From assembly GCF_001039355.2 (NCBI RefSeq), contig NW_019773570.1, forward strand, positions 484,615 to 548,614: a stretch of 64,000 bases of DNA. The letters run 5' to 3'. Shown here piece after piece: positions 22,182 to 34,865 of the stretch. A model generated the notes under the pieces. It saw only the letters and a list, made by a program, of their open reading frames with translations. It was not told the origin of the DNA and searched no databases. This DNA comes from Lingula anatina (Eukaryota > Brachiopoda > Lingulata > Lingulida > Lingulidae). How positions within the stretch are numbered: the first letter of the stretch is position 1; every line of letters starts with the position of its first letter. A program made the translations under genes and the position numbers.

Positions 22182-23985
22182 ATGGCCCAGGCACTGGCAG
22201 CAGCTTTCACGAATAAACTCTTGACATGTAGCATTTGTCTAGGAGAGTATGAGGACCCCCGTGTGCTGCCTTGTTACCATACATTTTGCTATGGTTGTAT
22301 ATGTGACCATGCTACTCAAAACATGACTCCCAAAAGGACATTTTTGTGTCCCCTTTGTAGAGAGGAGATACAATTTCCAAGGGAAGGACTTGGGAAACTG
22401 AAAAAAGATTTCCGTATTCACACAACAAGAGAACTTCTCAGTCAGCAACAGCAGCATGAGGTACCATCAACAATTAAGGAAACTGATGTGCAAGAAGTGA
22501 CACATGGCACCAAATGTGATAAGCATCCATCAAATGAACAGAAATACTATTGTGAAGATGATGATATTGTTGTATGTGGTGACTGCGCGTTAACAGACCA
22601 CTACAGACATGGTATTGTGCAAATTAAAGAAGCTGTAAATACCAATCGAAACAAGATTAAAACTGTCCTTGTGAAAACTTTGCCAAAACTTGATATGTTT
22701 AAAGAAGCAGTTGCCAAGGAAATTGCCAGTGAAATTCAAGAATCACAAATCAGGGCAGACTCCATCAACAAAATCAAAGAACAGGCTCAACGTATTCGAA
22801 GGTTTGTAGATCAGAAAGAGCAGATACTGATATCAGAAGTGAATTCTGCTTATGATATCAGAAAAAAGCAGGAGGGGACCAACAAGGACACCCTTGAACT
22901 TAACCATGCCTCCTTACAGAGTGCGTGCAATTTTGCTCAGGAACTTATCACAATTGGTTCCGCCTCTGACATCATGATTCACACTAAAGCTCTGACAGAG
23001 AGACTTACAGTGATGGAGAAAATGCCAGTACTAACTCCAGATATACCACCACAGATAACCTACAGCCCTGGTGACATATCTACTCCTGGACTGGAAGCCA
23101 TGTTAGGAGAGGTGATAGAACAGTCACAACCTCCTAGACCTTCTAGACTGGAGGAAAATCTACCAAATCCAAGACCGGCACCACATCTTCCTGTTTTCTT
23201 AGAGAAGGCTGAATGTGTACATTCCTTCCATCCAAAACTCAAAGATGATAAAAGTATGTTCGTAACTGGGCTAGCCATAGATGAACAACATATGTTTATT
23301 GTGGATAACAGTAATAAAAGAACAAAGGTATTCACACATGTAGGGCAATTCAAGTTTGACATAAAATTTAACCGACCATTTGATGTGGCTGTGTCACAGA
23401 CTGGTCACCTGTATATAACATCACATGGTGAGAAATGTGTTAAAGTGTACTCCACCAAAGGGTCAGCAAGTGACAACGATGGGTCAGGGTCAACTGTGGA
23501 GGCCATGTGGTATCACAGTGAACAGACAAGGTCATATATTGGTTGGTGACAGAATAAAAAATTCCATCTTCACATTCCATGCAGACAGTGGACAGCTCCT
23601 GAACACTATTCCACTCAGTACATGTGTCCCCCCATGGTACATCACAGTGAACAATGTGAATGATAACATTGTGATATCAGACTGGTTCACACACTGTGTA
23701 CATGTGCTGTCACCTACTGGTGATCAGCTGTACCATTATGGCGGCACAGAAGGCAGTGGTGTTGGTCAGTTGAGGTCACCACAGGGAGTGTGCACAGACA
23801 GCTATGGTCACATCTTCTTTGCTGACATGGGTAACCACAGGATAGTGGCACTGAGTCCTCAAGGACAGTTTATCAGATACTTTGATGGGTTGGTGTACCC
23901 CATAGCAGTAGCCATCAACCCATTTGGTCAGCTGGTGGTGGCAGAGGTAGAAGGCAAAGTTAAGACATTCCAGTACTTTCAATAA
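22182..23985 (+). pseudogene. TRIM-NHL copy E, single frameshift in the propeller
   Basis: The first 455-codon frame has an intact RING (CSICLGEYEDPRVLPCYHTF ... CPLCREEI), a B-box (CDKHPSNEQKYYC ... CGDCALTDHYRH), a coiled-coil region and the first NHL blades. One extra base in an A/G run near 23456-23460 (ccaccaaagggtcag against ccaccaggggtcag in D) shifts the frame to a stop at 23547-23549. The remaining blades are open in the next frame from about 23459 to the TAA at 23983-23985. No other lesion is seen, so either a very recent pseudogene, a null allele or a sequencing error is possible. It differs substantially from B/D in the linker, coiled coil and propeller and represents a second subtype. 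Confidence 0.8.
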
Positions 23986-24359
23986 ATGCTGTTCACATTT
24001 TACATACTGTTATACAATATAACTCAGACCTTGCTATTGACTTGGAGGAAACCTGATGAGAAACTATAATAAAACATATATAATGAACTGAGAATATCAT
24101 AATGATGATCTCATTTTATCATGATATAAATGGAGCTAGGTTATCAGTCACTTACTGATTCCAATAACTTGTTAGTACAAATGGTCAGCATAGAGGGCAA
24201 TAACTGCTCCTGCTGATATGATCATATTCTAAGAATTGAATCTTCAAGTGAGTTTTTATTTTTGGAAGATTTTGTTTTAAGTTACATGCCCTCCTTACAC
24301 TGGGTGGGTGGGTTTAATTAGTGTACTTAGAGAATTAATTTAAGTACAATGTATAGCTT

Positions 24360-24605
24360 CCCAGCGGGCAAAATATGTTGTTTTAACATTGAAACAACGT
24401 TGAACCATAACGTTGATAAGATGTTGGATAAACATTGGATTTGAAAGTTGACTCAACCTCGGATAACAACGTTGTATCAACGTCAGATAACAACATTGTA
24501 TCAACCCCAGTTGTTTGACAACATTCTTGCATGAAAAGACATTGAAATGACCTGAGGGTAGGGTATAATAGTATGGCCTTTAAGTTAAAATTTCCAAGGT
24601 TTAGA

Positions 24606-24640
<35 letters not shown>

Positions 24641-25122
24641 ACAAAGTCACAGTCACCTCAACCTGTCTATGTATAACAGGTTACCAAGAACTGTTAACTT
24701 TATTAATTCACTCCATCACATTTACAGCAACTTATTCATCCTTGTGTTAGCTGACTTTGCAAGGAATGCAGTTTATTGGAATGTATTTCTGAATAACAAG
24801 CTAAGAAAATTCACCAGTTCACTAAAGACACAAAACAACTGTCACTTTTACTTTTAACACTTTTTTTGATTATTTTGATAAAGTTAGTTACAGTATTGAT
24901 AAACAAAGTATCACCTTTTCAACAATTAATATTTTAAAATATAATCCATGTCTGCAAGGTTGTGTCAATGACCAAAATACAACGTTGAGTCAACGTCACA
25001 TTATGACGGTGTTCCTCATGGCTGGATCAACGTTGATTTTACGTTAAATTGAGGTAGATCAATGGCAATTCAATGTATCAACCTGTTTTCAATGTTGATC
25101 CAACGCAACTATGCCTGCTGGG
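24360..25122. mobile_element. Non-autonomous element with CCCAGCGGGCA ends
   Basis: Left end cccagcgggca and right end tgcctgctggg are inverted complements with one mismatch. The arms are full of caacgttga-like motifs in both orientations, a pattern seen in a widespread invertebrate repeat type. An (AT)n run (24609-24637) and a unique-looking stretch occupy the centre. Copy 34464-34865 is its right part. Confidence 0.7.
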
Positions 25123-26544
25123 TTTACAACCCATATTTATGTAAGTCATAATTAAAGTCAATCTAGACCCAGTTAGTCTTAGTCTTTCGTTGGAATGCAA
25201 TTTGACATATAATTTGTCTGCGTGATTTCTGACCCTCCTTGACACAAATCTGATAAAACTTGTCCATTGTTTATAATTTCATCATGTGATAAGTTCAGAG
25301 AATTGGAAAATGCATAGTTTTCACAATGAAGTAATTTCTCCACCTTACCCTCTTTTCACCAATTATTATTATCCCAAAGCTATCTCTCTCTCCCTCTCTC
25401 TGATACAGCTTCATTTACACTTTTAATGGTCTTTTTCAGTATCCATTAAAATTTTTATTGCATTAAACATAAAAGGGCAAGATCTTCTAGTTGTAGTGTT
25501 ATATTTAGAATGACTTCACCTCCCTAATACAGACATGCTAGAAAAAGGTCTACCTGAATACATATCATATTAAAATATAATCATATTTTATACCCTGCTG
25601 CAATCACCATTTGGTTATTATGGAGCAACCCTGAAATATATTTTCTTAAATATGATCTGGCCACTTTTCACAAAAACAGATTAAAATGAAAATCCAATTA
25701 ATTTTCCGTCTCAGGTTTATTTGAATACTTATAGATAATGCAAGAACTTTTTTTTAAAAAATCCTGCCCTATCAAAAAGACAACAAAATTGTCCAGCAGT
25801 GATGAGATAGAGAAAAAAATATATGGAAGCATATACAGTGTTTGTGTATAAAATATTTGGTTGTATATATATCCATATCAAATTTAGTCTTTCAGAAAAT
25901 TTGTATGCTAGTGTGAGCAGTGCTTCTTACATTTTATCCCAAAGATCTCACATTTTTTTTACTTCAATTTTTTGACTGTATCAGCGAATTTCCTTTTTTA
26001 TATGTTAAGTTTTATACCACTAAATTCCAAATTCCTCCTACATCAATAACAAACATGGATTACCAGATTATTCTGATATCACAATTAAACAAAAAACGCA
26101 CAGAAACCTATATAAAATCTGCATCTAGCACGAGTCCACGCTAAGTTGGAGCCCACAGATCACATTCAACAATCCTCCTATTTCAATGAATGCGCATGAT
26201 CCCAACTACTGCATTAACCATTCATCTCCAGTAAAAGCTTTACACCAGTTGAACTGTTTCACGTTCAACCTTCCACCTCAGATATGTTAGTCCTAAATGC
26301 ATAGATAAACAAGTCTTAACACCACTGACATACTGACTCCACTGACAGTATTAAAACAGATAACATTTAAAGGCTAGTTTTAAGTATCACACTTACATGA
26401 AAAGCAGGGTATTAATTATGTTCTGAGCCTTCTTTATGTTGCTCTGGACAACCAATGTCACAGATCATATACCTTCCAATGTTGTTATAGGAAGGTGATG
26501 AAGAACTGGTTGTAGATAGGATGAAGTCATCTTGACATTCTTTT

Positions 26545-26548
<4 letters not shown>

Positions 26549-26605
<57 letters not shown>
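26549..26605. repeat. (AT)n microsatellite
   Basis: Uninterrupted AT dinucleotide run of about 57 bases. The homologous site near 33610 reads cctaaaagtgaac without the run. Confidence 0.95.
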
Positions 26606-26607
<2 letters not shown>

Positions 26608-27462
26608 TAAACACATTCCTGTTATACTGGTGGTCATCATATATTCTTATTGCCTGTGGGAGTCCATGTTGACACTGACAATGTGGCCATCTACTTAAAA
26701 TACATTTTCAAAAAGTCTTTTAATTTTAAATTATGACAATAACAGAGATAGAAAAAGGAAATCACATGATATTGGTACAAACAGAAAATAATTTTTTTCT
26801 TTAATTAAAACCACCAATGTTTGCTATATTCAAAGCATGCCTTGTCAGCCTAGGGACCTGTGTAACAGCTTTCTTCTCTTTACATGTTTTTTCATACTCT
26901 TTCTTTTATTGGTGTAATTAGCTTTAATGGTTTTTATATAAGTGTGCCTTTTGTAATTGATTCTTTTGTTGTAATTAAGTAAAATATTTCTTCTTAAAAA
27001 AGCCTTTTTTCAGTCATATTTTGGGATGAGTCTGAGTCTCAGACAAGAAGAAGCTACATTTTGCAATGAAGTACGTCCAATAAACACAGAGCTTACATAC
27101 AATTTCTAATGTCAGCAACATTAAATGATAAAAGCCCAGTTTAAAAAGTTTTATTGAATCATTTGAATTAGATAAAATGCACAGAAAACTGCACACAGCA
27201 AAAATATTATTACAGCTTAAGCAGCAACGAGTGAAAAAGATGTGGAAAAAGGACTTTTAAAACATTATGACATATTCATGAGGACAAAAGACATCGTATA
27301 TCATATCTTTATTTTTGTTAAGTAGTTCTAATAATAAGTAGTTCTAAGTATATACCTCCATATATTTCCAACAAAAGTAGACACCTAAAAACTTAAATGG
27401 TACCAGTTCAAAGAAGCTTGCCAATAGTTAACTGTCCACAAGGAAGTAGAAATGTATCAGTG

Positions 27463-27476
<14 letters not shown>

Positions 27477-27499
<23 letters not shown>
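27477..27499. repeat. (AC)n microsatellite
   Basis: Short AC dinucleotide run; the frame at 27397-27624 is only a read-through of it. Confidence 0.9.
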
Positions 27500-27503
<4 letters not shown>

Positions 27504-27661
27504 ATATTATCTTCTGTCAACAGAGAAAAAAGAAAGATGTGAAAGTGAATGTATCAATAACTTCATTTTTCACTTTTCTTTTTTCTTCAAACATGTATTT
27601 ATGTTGAGAATAAGTGAGCACTGAGGAATAATTATTGTTAACAAAATAATTCAAGTTTGTA

Positions 27662-27704
27662 AGAAAAAATCCATATTAACATTCCAAGGAGACAGTGGAC
27701 AATC
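27662..27704 (+). pseudogene. Tiny NHL-blade relic
   Basis: The stretch aaaaaatccatattaac... ending gacagtggacaa would read KKSILTFQGDSGQ, close to KKSIFTFDADSGQ of copy A. Flanking bases match the ordinary spacer (ttcaagtttgt before, aatcaattattgtaa after), where other copies have no such insert. Confidence 0.55.
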
Positions 27705-30211
27705 AATTATTGTAACCATCCATCTTAGCTACACTTCATTTCAATATTAACCTGCATTTCAACTTTAGCCAGAACAAGAGATAAAACCACTTGAAAAGTT
27801 AATAACTGTAATTTGCCATTAATAAAGGTTTATTCTTTGGACTCCTCACCTGAAAAACACATGATGGAATAATAACCTATGGACAAGTTTTTATTAGATC
27901 TGTGTCAAGGGGGGGGTGGAAAACCACGCTTACATATTAAATATCATAGTGCAACCAGAGAAAAGACTAATTGGGCCTAAGCTGATTTTAATTATGGCGT
28001 AAATATGGGCAGTGAAGCTTAATATTGTTCTAAAATTATCTAAAAACTGTAATTAAAATCCTCTGGATAAGTGAAAGTGTGTGGGGGAGGGCATGTAACT
28101 CATATTAAAAGTCTGAGATATCGGCTAATGTTTCAAATATCTAAACTCACTCCTAGATTCTACAGAAAAAAATTCATGGATATTCAGAAAATGTGACTAG
28201 CAAAGGTCTTTGAGGTCAAAGGTCAAAGACAATGGAAATTCAAAGTCACACCTTAGAAATTTCGATGTGTAAAATTTTTTATTCTGATGAAAAACTATAT
28301 AATTTCCAAAAAAAGTTAACCAATAAGACACATTTTCCATTTGAAGCTGTATTTTACTCCTGTTACTTTTCTGTAAGCCTGAGAAGAGTAAGTGACATGG
28401 TTTTTCTTTAGTGGTCACTATGGAGGGAGTGGCCAAAATAGGGGTTGCTTCAATTTTGATACAATATAACATAATGCTTAACAGCATAATGACCATCAAT
28501 TTTTTAAAAATATAACAAAAGTATCATGGATATACAGGAAATGTGACTTGCAAAGGTCTTCAAGCCAAGTTCAAAGTCACACTTTGAAAATGTCGATATT
28601 TGTGACAAATAAAATTTTTACAAAAAACAGTAAACTTCCAGAAAATTAACTGAAAAGACATATTTTCCAACTGAGGCTGTATTTTAGTCCTATCTTACTT
28701 TTCTGTAACTTTTTAAATAATGAACATAAAAATTCCCCATACTAGCGAGGCGTGAATTTTAAAATATTCAATGATTTACACAAAAAGCCAGATTTATCAC
28801 TTTCTGTCAACAGAGAAAAAAGAAAAATGTGGAATTTGTGAATATATATCTTTTACACCATTTTTCACTTTCCTTTTTTTCTTCAAATATATTCATATTG
28901 AGAATGAGTGAATACTTGGGAATAATTATTGTTAACAAAATATTTCAAGTTTGTTAGAATTTATTGTAATCAGCCTTTCAATATTAACCTGAATATCAAT
29001 TGCACTTAACAACCCCGGTAAAGCATGCTTCTTAATATTATCACAAACAAGAGATAAAACCACTTCAAAAGTTAACTGTAATTCTCCATTAATTAAGGTT
29101 TATTGAATTAATTTATTCTTTGGACTCATCACCTGAAAAACACATGATGGAATAAAAAATTATGGACAAGTTTTTATTAGATCTGTGTCAAGTAGAGGTG
29201 GAAACCCCACAAACATATTAAATATCATAGTGCAGTCTGAGGAGAGACCAAGACTAATTGGGCCTAGCTGATTTTAATTATGACGTAAATATGAGCAGTG
29301 AAGCTAAATACTGTACTTAAATTCTCTAAAAACTGTAATTAAAATCCTCTTGATAAGTGTAAGGGGGTGGGGGAGGGCACATGACTCATAGTAAAAGTCT
29401 GAGCTTTCGGCTAATGTTCCAAATATCTTACTTCATGATTCTACAGAAAAAAATCTTATTTCATGAGAAATTTAATATAAAGCAATATACAAGAAATATT
29501 AAGTTTAAATATAATGACAGGGTAATGCACTTCAGAATTAAGAGACACTGATGTTCATAATCAATTAATGTTATCATCCATCTTAGCCACACTGAATTCC
29601 TTTCATTATAAGCCTGAATTTCAACTACTTGTCTGAACAACCCTAGTAAAGTATGCTTCTTAATATTATCACAAACAAGAGATAAAACCAAAGGAACTTA
29701 AATATTATTTGATAAATAAATGATGCATTTTCATTGACTGTCAGTATATTAAAGATGCACTACTCCTCATATCCTACTCATAACTGAAAGAGAGGTCCTA
29801 CAGACTTTTGAAAGTTTTTTTATCTTTCTTATTTTTGGCAATGTTCAAAATAAAAATAAAATGAAAAAACCCATCATAATATTACCATTCTTAATGAAAT
29901 AAGGTTGAATTGAACAACCTTTTGAAAAATTATTCGGACTAGTGAATCTTGATTCAGATCAGTAAATTTTAAGCAGTGGTCCGAATGACCAGTAGAGTGA
30001 AAAGTTTAAGGCATAGACTATACGTCACAAACTAAAAATGCTAAAATGTACATTCAAAAGAAGCCAATTAGACTATTTTTCAAACCCGGACTGCATTTTA
30101 GTCCCATGTTTCTTTGCTTTAAGAAGAGTGCGTAAGTGACGTGGTTTTTCTTTAATGGTCACTATGGAGGGAGTGCCCAAAATAGGGGTTTCTTCAATTT
30201 TGATACAATAT

Positions 30212-30280
30212 GACTGCATTCACATCGAGTTGAGGCTTGGATCTACAAAGTCACGAACTAACTCGATGTGAATGCGGTCT
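30212..30280. mobile_element. 69-bp foldback insertion
   Basis: Arms gactgcattcacatcgagtt and aactcgatgtgaatgcggtc are inverted complements with one mismatch around a 28-base loop. The related block near 28465 reads gatacaatataacataatgc without it, an empty-site comparison. Confidence 0.75.
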
Positions 30281-31261
30281 ATTACATAATGCTTAACAGC
30301 ATAATGACCATCAATTTAAAAAAAAAAAAAAAGTATCATGGATATGCAGGAAATGTGACTTGCAAAGGTCTTCAAGCCAAGTTCAAAGTCACATTTTGAA
30401 AATGCCAATATGGGACAAATTAAATTTTCACTACAAAACTGTGTAACTTCCAGAAAATTAACTGAAAAGACAGATTTTCCAACTGAATATTTTAGTCCTA
30501 TCTTACATTTCTGTAACTTTTCAAATACTGAACATAAAAATTCCCCATACTAGCAAGGTTGAATTTATGGAATTTAAAAATATCCAATGATTTACACAAA
30601 AAGCCAGATTTATCACTTTCTGTCAACAGAGAAAAAAGAAAGATGTTGAATTTGTGAATATATATCTTTTACACCATTTTTTCACTTTTCTTTTTTCTTC
30701 AAATATATATTTACCGGTATGTTGAGAATGAGTGAACACATGGGAATAATTATTATTAGAATTAATTGTATAATCAATTAATGTAATCATCCATCTTAGC
30801 TACACTTTCTTTCAATATAAACCTGAATTTCAACTACTAGTCTGAACAACTCTAGCAAAGTATGCTTCTTAATATTATCACAAACAAGAGATAAAACCAC
30901 TTCAAAAGTTAACTGTAATTCTCCATTAATTAAGGTTTATTCTTTGGACTCATCACCTGAAAAACACATGATGGAATAATAACCTATGGACAAGTTTTTA
31001 TTAGATCTGTGTCAAGTAGGGGCGGTAACCTTGTAGACAAAATAAATATCATAACGCAACCTGAGAAAAGACTGAGACAAACTGCGTCTTGACTGATTTT
31101 AATTATGACATAAATATGGGCTGTAAAGCTATATATTGTACTTAAATTATCTAAAAACTGCAATTAAAATCCTCCTGATAAGTGTAAGGGGGGTAAGGGA
31201 GGACATATAATTCACAGTAACTTTCTGCTAATGTTCCAAATATCTAAATTTACTTACTCCA

Positions 31262-31622
31262 GGATTCTACAGAAAAAAAATTTAATACAAGAAATGTAAA
31301 ATTCCAATATAATGACAGGGTAACACTGTTAATGCACATCAGAATTAAGAGACCCAGATGTTCTTTGTATCAGTAAATGATCATGTCACCAAGAGCAACA
31401 TTTGCCCCCCCCCTCCCCTTTGCTGCATGGCCACTTGTACTAACAACCTTTGTGCATGTTATCATTATTGGCATGATACAGTTTTCATAAATATTTTTAA
31501 GGTTATCATAACCTACATCATGTGCTACGTACCACACTATAAAGAAAGCCAGAAATTAGTTAGCTAACATTTTGATGTTGAACTATTCACTGAGTGCTTG
31601 CCTCGTGCTCTGATGTGACAAT
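31262..31622 (+). promoter_or_regulatory. Upstream module of pseudogene F with TATA box
   Basis: Same module as the other copies: C-rich tract, cttgtactaacaac, TATAAAG at 31538-31544, and gatgttgaactattcactgag 85 to 40 bases before the former ATG at 31623. Confidence 0.5.
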
Positions 31623-32628
31623 ATGGCCGAAGCGCTCATAGCAGCTTTCAGGGATAAACTCTTGACATAAAGCATCTGTCAAGGAGAGTATTAGGACACC
31701 CGTGTGCTGCCTTGCTACCATACATTTTGCTATGGTTGTACATGTGACCATGCTACACAAACTATTACTCCAAAAGGGACATTTTTGTGTCCCCTTTGTA
31801 GAGAGGAGATAAATTTTCCAAGAGAAGGACTTGTGCAACTGAAAAAAGATTTCCGTATTCACAAAACAAAAGAACTTCTCAGTCAGCAAGCACAGCATAA
31901 AGTATCATCAACAATTAAAGAAATTAATGGTCAAGAAGTGACACATGGCATCTCAAAAGTGACGATCAAATGTGAGAAGCATCCTTCAAATGAACTGAAA
32001 TACTCCTGTGAAGAAGATAATACCATTGTATGTGGTGACTGCGCATTAACAGAACACTACAGACATGGTATTGTGCCAGTTGAAAAAGCTGCAAATACCA
32101 GTAGAAACAAAATAAAAACTGTGCTTATGAAAACTTTGCCAAAACTTAATATGTTTAAATAAGCAGTTGGCAAAGAAAAAGACACTGAAGTTCAAGAATC
32201 ATGAATCATGGAAGCCTCCATCAACAAAATCGAAATACAAGCTAAACGTATCCGTAGATTGGTTAGTCAGAGGAAGAAAGTACTGATATCAGAAGTAAAA
32301 TCTGCTTATGATATCAGAATAGAGCAGAAGAATGCTACATGTGCTGTCACCTACTGGTGGTCAGCTGTACCTGTACGGCGGCACACAAGGCAGTGGTGAT
32401 GGTCAGGTGATGGGACCATGTGGAGTGTGCACAGACAGCTATGGTCACATCTTTATTGCTGACTGTAAATATGACAGGATAGTGGCACTGAGTCCCCGGG
32501 GACAGTTTTTCAGATACTTTGTCACTGATAGGTTGAATTATCCCAGGGCAGTAGCCATCAACCCTGCTGGCCAGCTAGTGGTGGTAGAGGATGGAGGCAA
32601 AGTTAAGACTTTCAAGTACTTACAATAA
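31623..32628 (+). pseudogene. TRIM-NHL copy F, deleted pseudogene
   Basis: E-type copy. In the original frame the first RING cysteine codon (16) is TAA (31668-31670), codon 24 is TAG (31692-31694) and codon 180 is TAA (32160-32162). The RING second half and B-box are readable at 31704-32159. A junction near 32331-32337 joins the coiled-coil region (agagcagaag) to the last NHL blades (catgtgctgtcacctac), removing roughly 800 bases relative to copy D. The terminal blades are open at 32332-32628 in a different frame. No functional product is expected. Confidence 0.9.
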
Positions 32629-34463
32629 ATGCTGATGACATTTTACATATTGGTATACAGTAGAACTGAGACATTGCTATTGACTTTGAGGAAACTTGTT
32701 GAGATTCTTATATAAGACAATCAGTGATTACAATAATCTGGCATTATGTATATTTAGTATAATGCTGATGTCTTTTTATCTTTTAAGATGTCTTTTATTC
32801 TTATTATCTATAAATAGATAATGCAAGAACTTTTTAAAATCCTGTCCTATCAAAAAGACAACAGAATTGTCCAGCAGTGATAAGATAGAGATCAAAATAT
32901 AGGCAGATATATACTGTGTTTGCATAAATGTAATTGATTTCATTACCAGATTAAATTTAGTTTTCAGAATACTTGTACTTTAGTTTGAACAAAGCTTCAT
33001 GCATTTTCTCTCAAAGATCTCACAATACTTTTTCTTTAATTTTCTGACCATGCATCAATGAATTTTTTTTATGTTAAATTTTAGACATATAATTTTATAC
33101 CATTTAATTCCATGGATTACCAGATATCACAATAAAACAAAAAGGCACAAAAACTTATATAAAATCTGCATCTAGCAAGAGTCCATGATAAGTTGGAGCC
33201 CACAGATCGCATGCAATAATCCTCCTATTTCAATGAATGCATGATCTCAACTACTGCATTAACCACTCATCTCCAGCAAAAGCTTTACACCAGTTGATCT
33301 TGATCTGTTTCACGTTCAACCTTCCACCTCAGATATGTTAGTCCTAAATGCACAGATAAACAATTCTTACCGCCATTGACATACTGACTCCTCTGACAGT
33401 ATTAAAACAGATAACATATAAAGGCTAGTTTTAAGTATCACACTTACATGAAAAGCAGGGTATTTAATTATGTTCTGAGCCTTCTTTACGTTGCTCTGGA
33501 CAACCAATGTCACAGATCATACCTTCCAATGTTGTTATAGGAAGGTGATGAAGACCTGGGTGGACATATTGTAGATAGGATGAGGTCACCTTGACATTCT
33601 TTTCTTTTTACCTAAAAGTGAACACATTTCAGTTATACTGGTGGTCATCATATATTCTTATTGCCTGTGGGAGTCCATGTTGTCACTGTGGCCGTTGACT
33701 TTCAACACTGTCAAAAATGATTGTTTTAATTTTAACAAATATTTATGACAGAGATCGAAAAATGGGAACCACATCTAATTTGTCCGAGTTAAAGGATTTT
33801 TTTAAATTAAGAGCAGAAATGTTTGAAAAACTTCCATTTTAAACAAGCAAAATTTAAAATTAAAATGCAATAAAATAACCAAAAGAGACCTTGTCAGGCT
33901 GGGGGCCTGTGTAACACCTTTCTTCTCTTTACATGTTTTATCATACCTTTGTGAATCATTTTATTTCATTTTGAGTAAAATATGTCATCTTAAAAAAACT
34001 TTTGTGGACATATTTTGGGAGGAGTCTCAATCTCCAACAAGAAGAAAAACGGAGTTCAGCTTCATGTACATAGTAACATTTTTGTTATGACATACTGTCC
34101 AATAAACACAGAGTTTACATAATATTTCTTATGTCAGCAACATTACATGATAAAAGCCCAGTATAATTTTTTTTTTATTATTAAATCATTTGAATAAAAT
34201 AAAATGTACAGAAAACTGTGAACAGAGAAAAAAGATTATTAGAGCTAAAGCGGCAATGAGTAAAAAAGATGTGAAAAAGAACTTTTAAAACATTATGACA
34301 TATTCATGAGGACAAAAGACACTGTATATCATATCTTCATTTTTCTTGAATACATAAGTAGTTCTTAAACCTTCTATGTATTTCCAACAAAAGTAGACCT
34401 CTTAAACAATCAAGTCATCAATGATACCTGTTCAAAGAAGCCTAGCAATAGTTAAGTGTGTGN

Positions 34464-34865
34464 CTTACAGCAACTTATTCATCCTTGTGTTAACTGACTT
34501 TGCAAGGAATGCAGTTTATTGGAATGTATTTCTGAATAACAAGCTAAGAAAATTCACCAGTTCACTAAAGACACAAAACAACTGTCACTTTTACTTTTAA
34601 CACTTTTTTTGATTATTTTGATAAAGTTAGTTACAGTATTGATAAACAAAGTATCACGTTTTCAACAATTAATATTTTAAAATATAATCCATGTCTGCAA
34701 GGTTGTGTCAATGACCAAAATACAACGTTGAGTCAACGTCACATTATGACGGTGTTCCTCGTGGCTGGATCAACGTTGATTTTATGTTAAATTGAGGTAG
34801 ATCAACGGCAATTCAATGTATCAACCTGTTTTCAATGTTGATCCAACGCAACTATGCCTGCTGGG
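34464..34865. mobile_element. Right part of a CCCAGCGGGCA element, cut by a join
   Basis: Matches 24721-25122 with a handful of substitutions and the same 3' flank (gtttacaacccatatttatg), so it is a second copy of the same insertion, not an independent one. The left part is lost at n 34463. Confidence 0.75.

Larger units (their letters stand above)
23986..31261. other. Spacer 3, repeated array spacer without intact genes
   Basis: Non-coding. After the copy E stop comes the shared 3' spacer, interrupted by a CCAGCGGGC element (24360-25122). From about 27500 pieces of the TRIM upstream module recur three times (landmarks gtcaacagagaaaaaag near 27515, 28805 and 30625; attaaggtttatt near 27825, 29095 and 30930). 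Between them lie repeated blocks with tcatggatat...gtgacttgcaaagg (28170, 28530, 30340). A 40-base NHL-like relic sits at 27662-27704. It looks like a decayed set of TRIM units that lost their coding parts. Confidence 0.6.
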
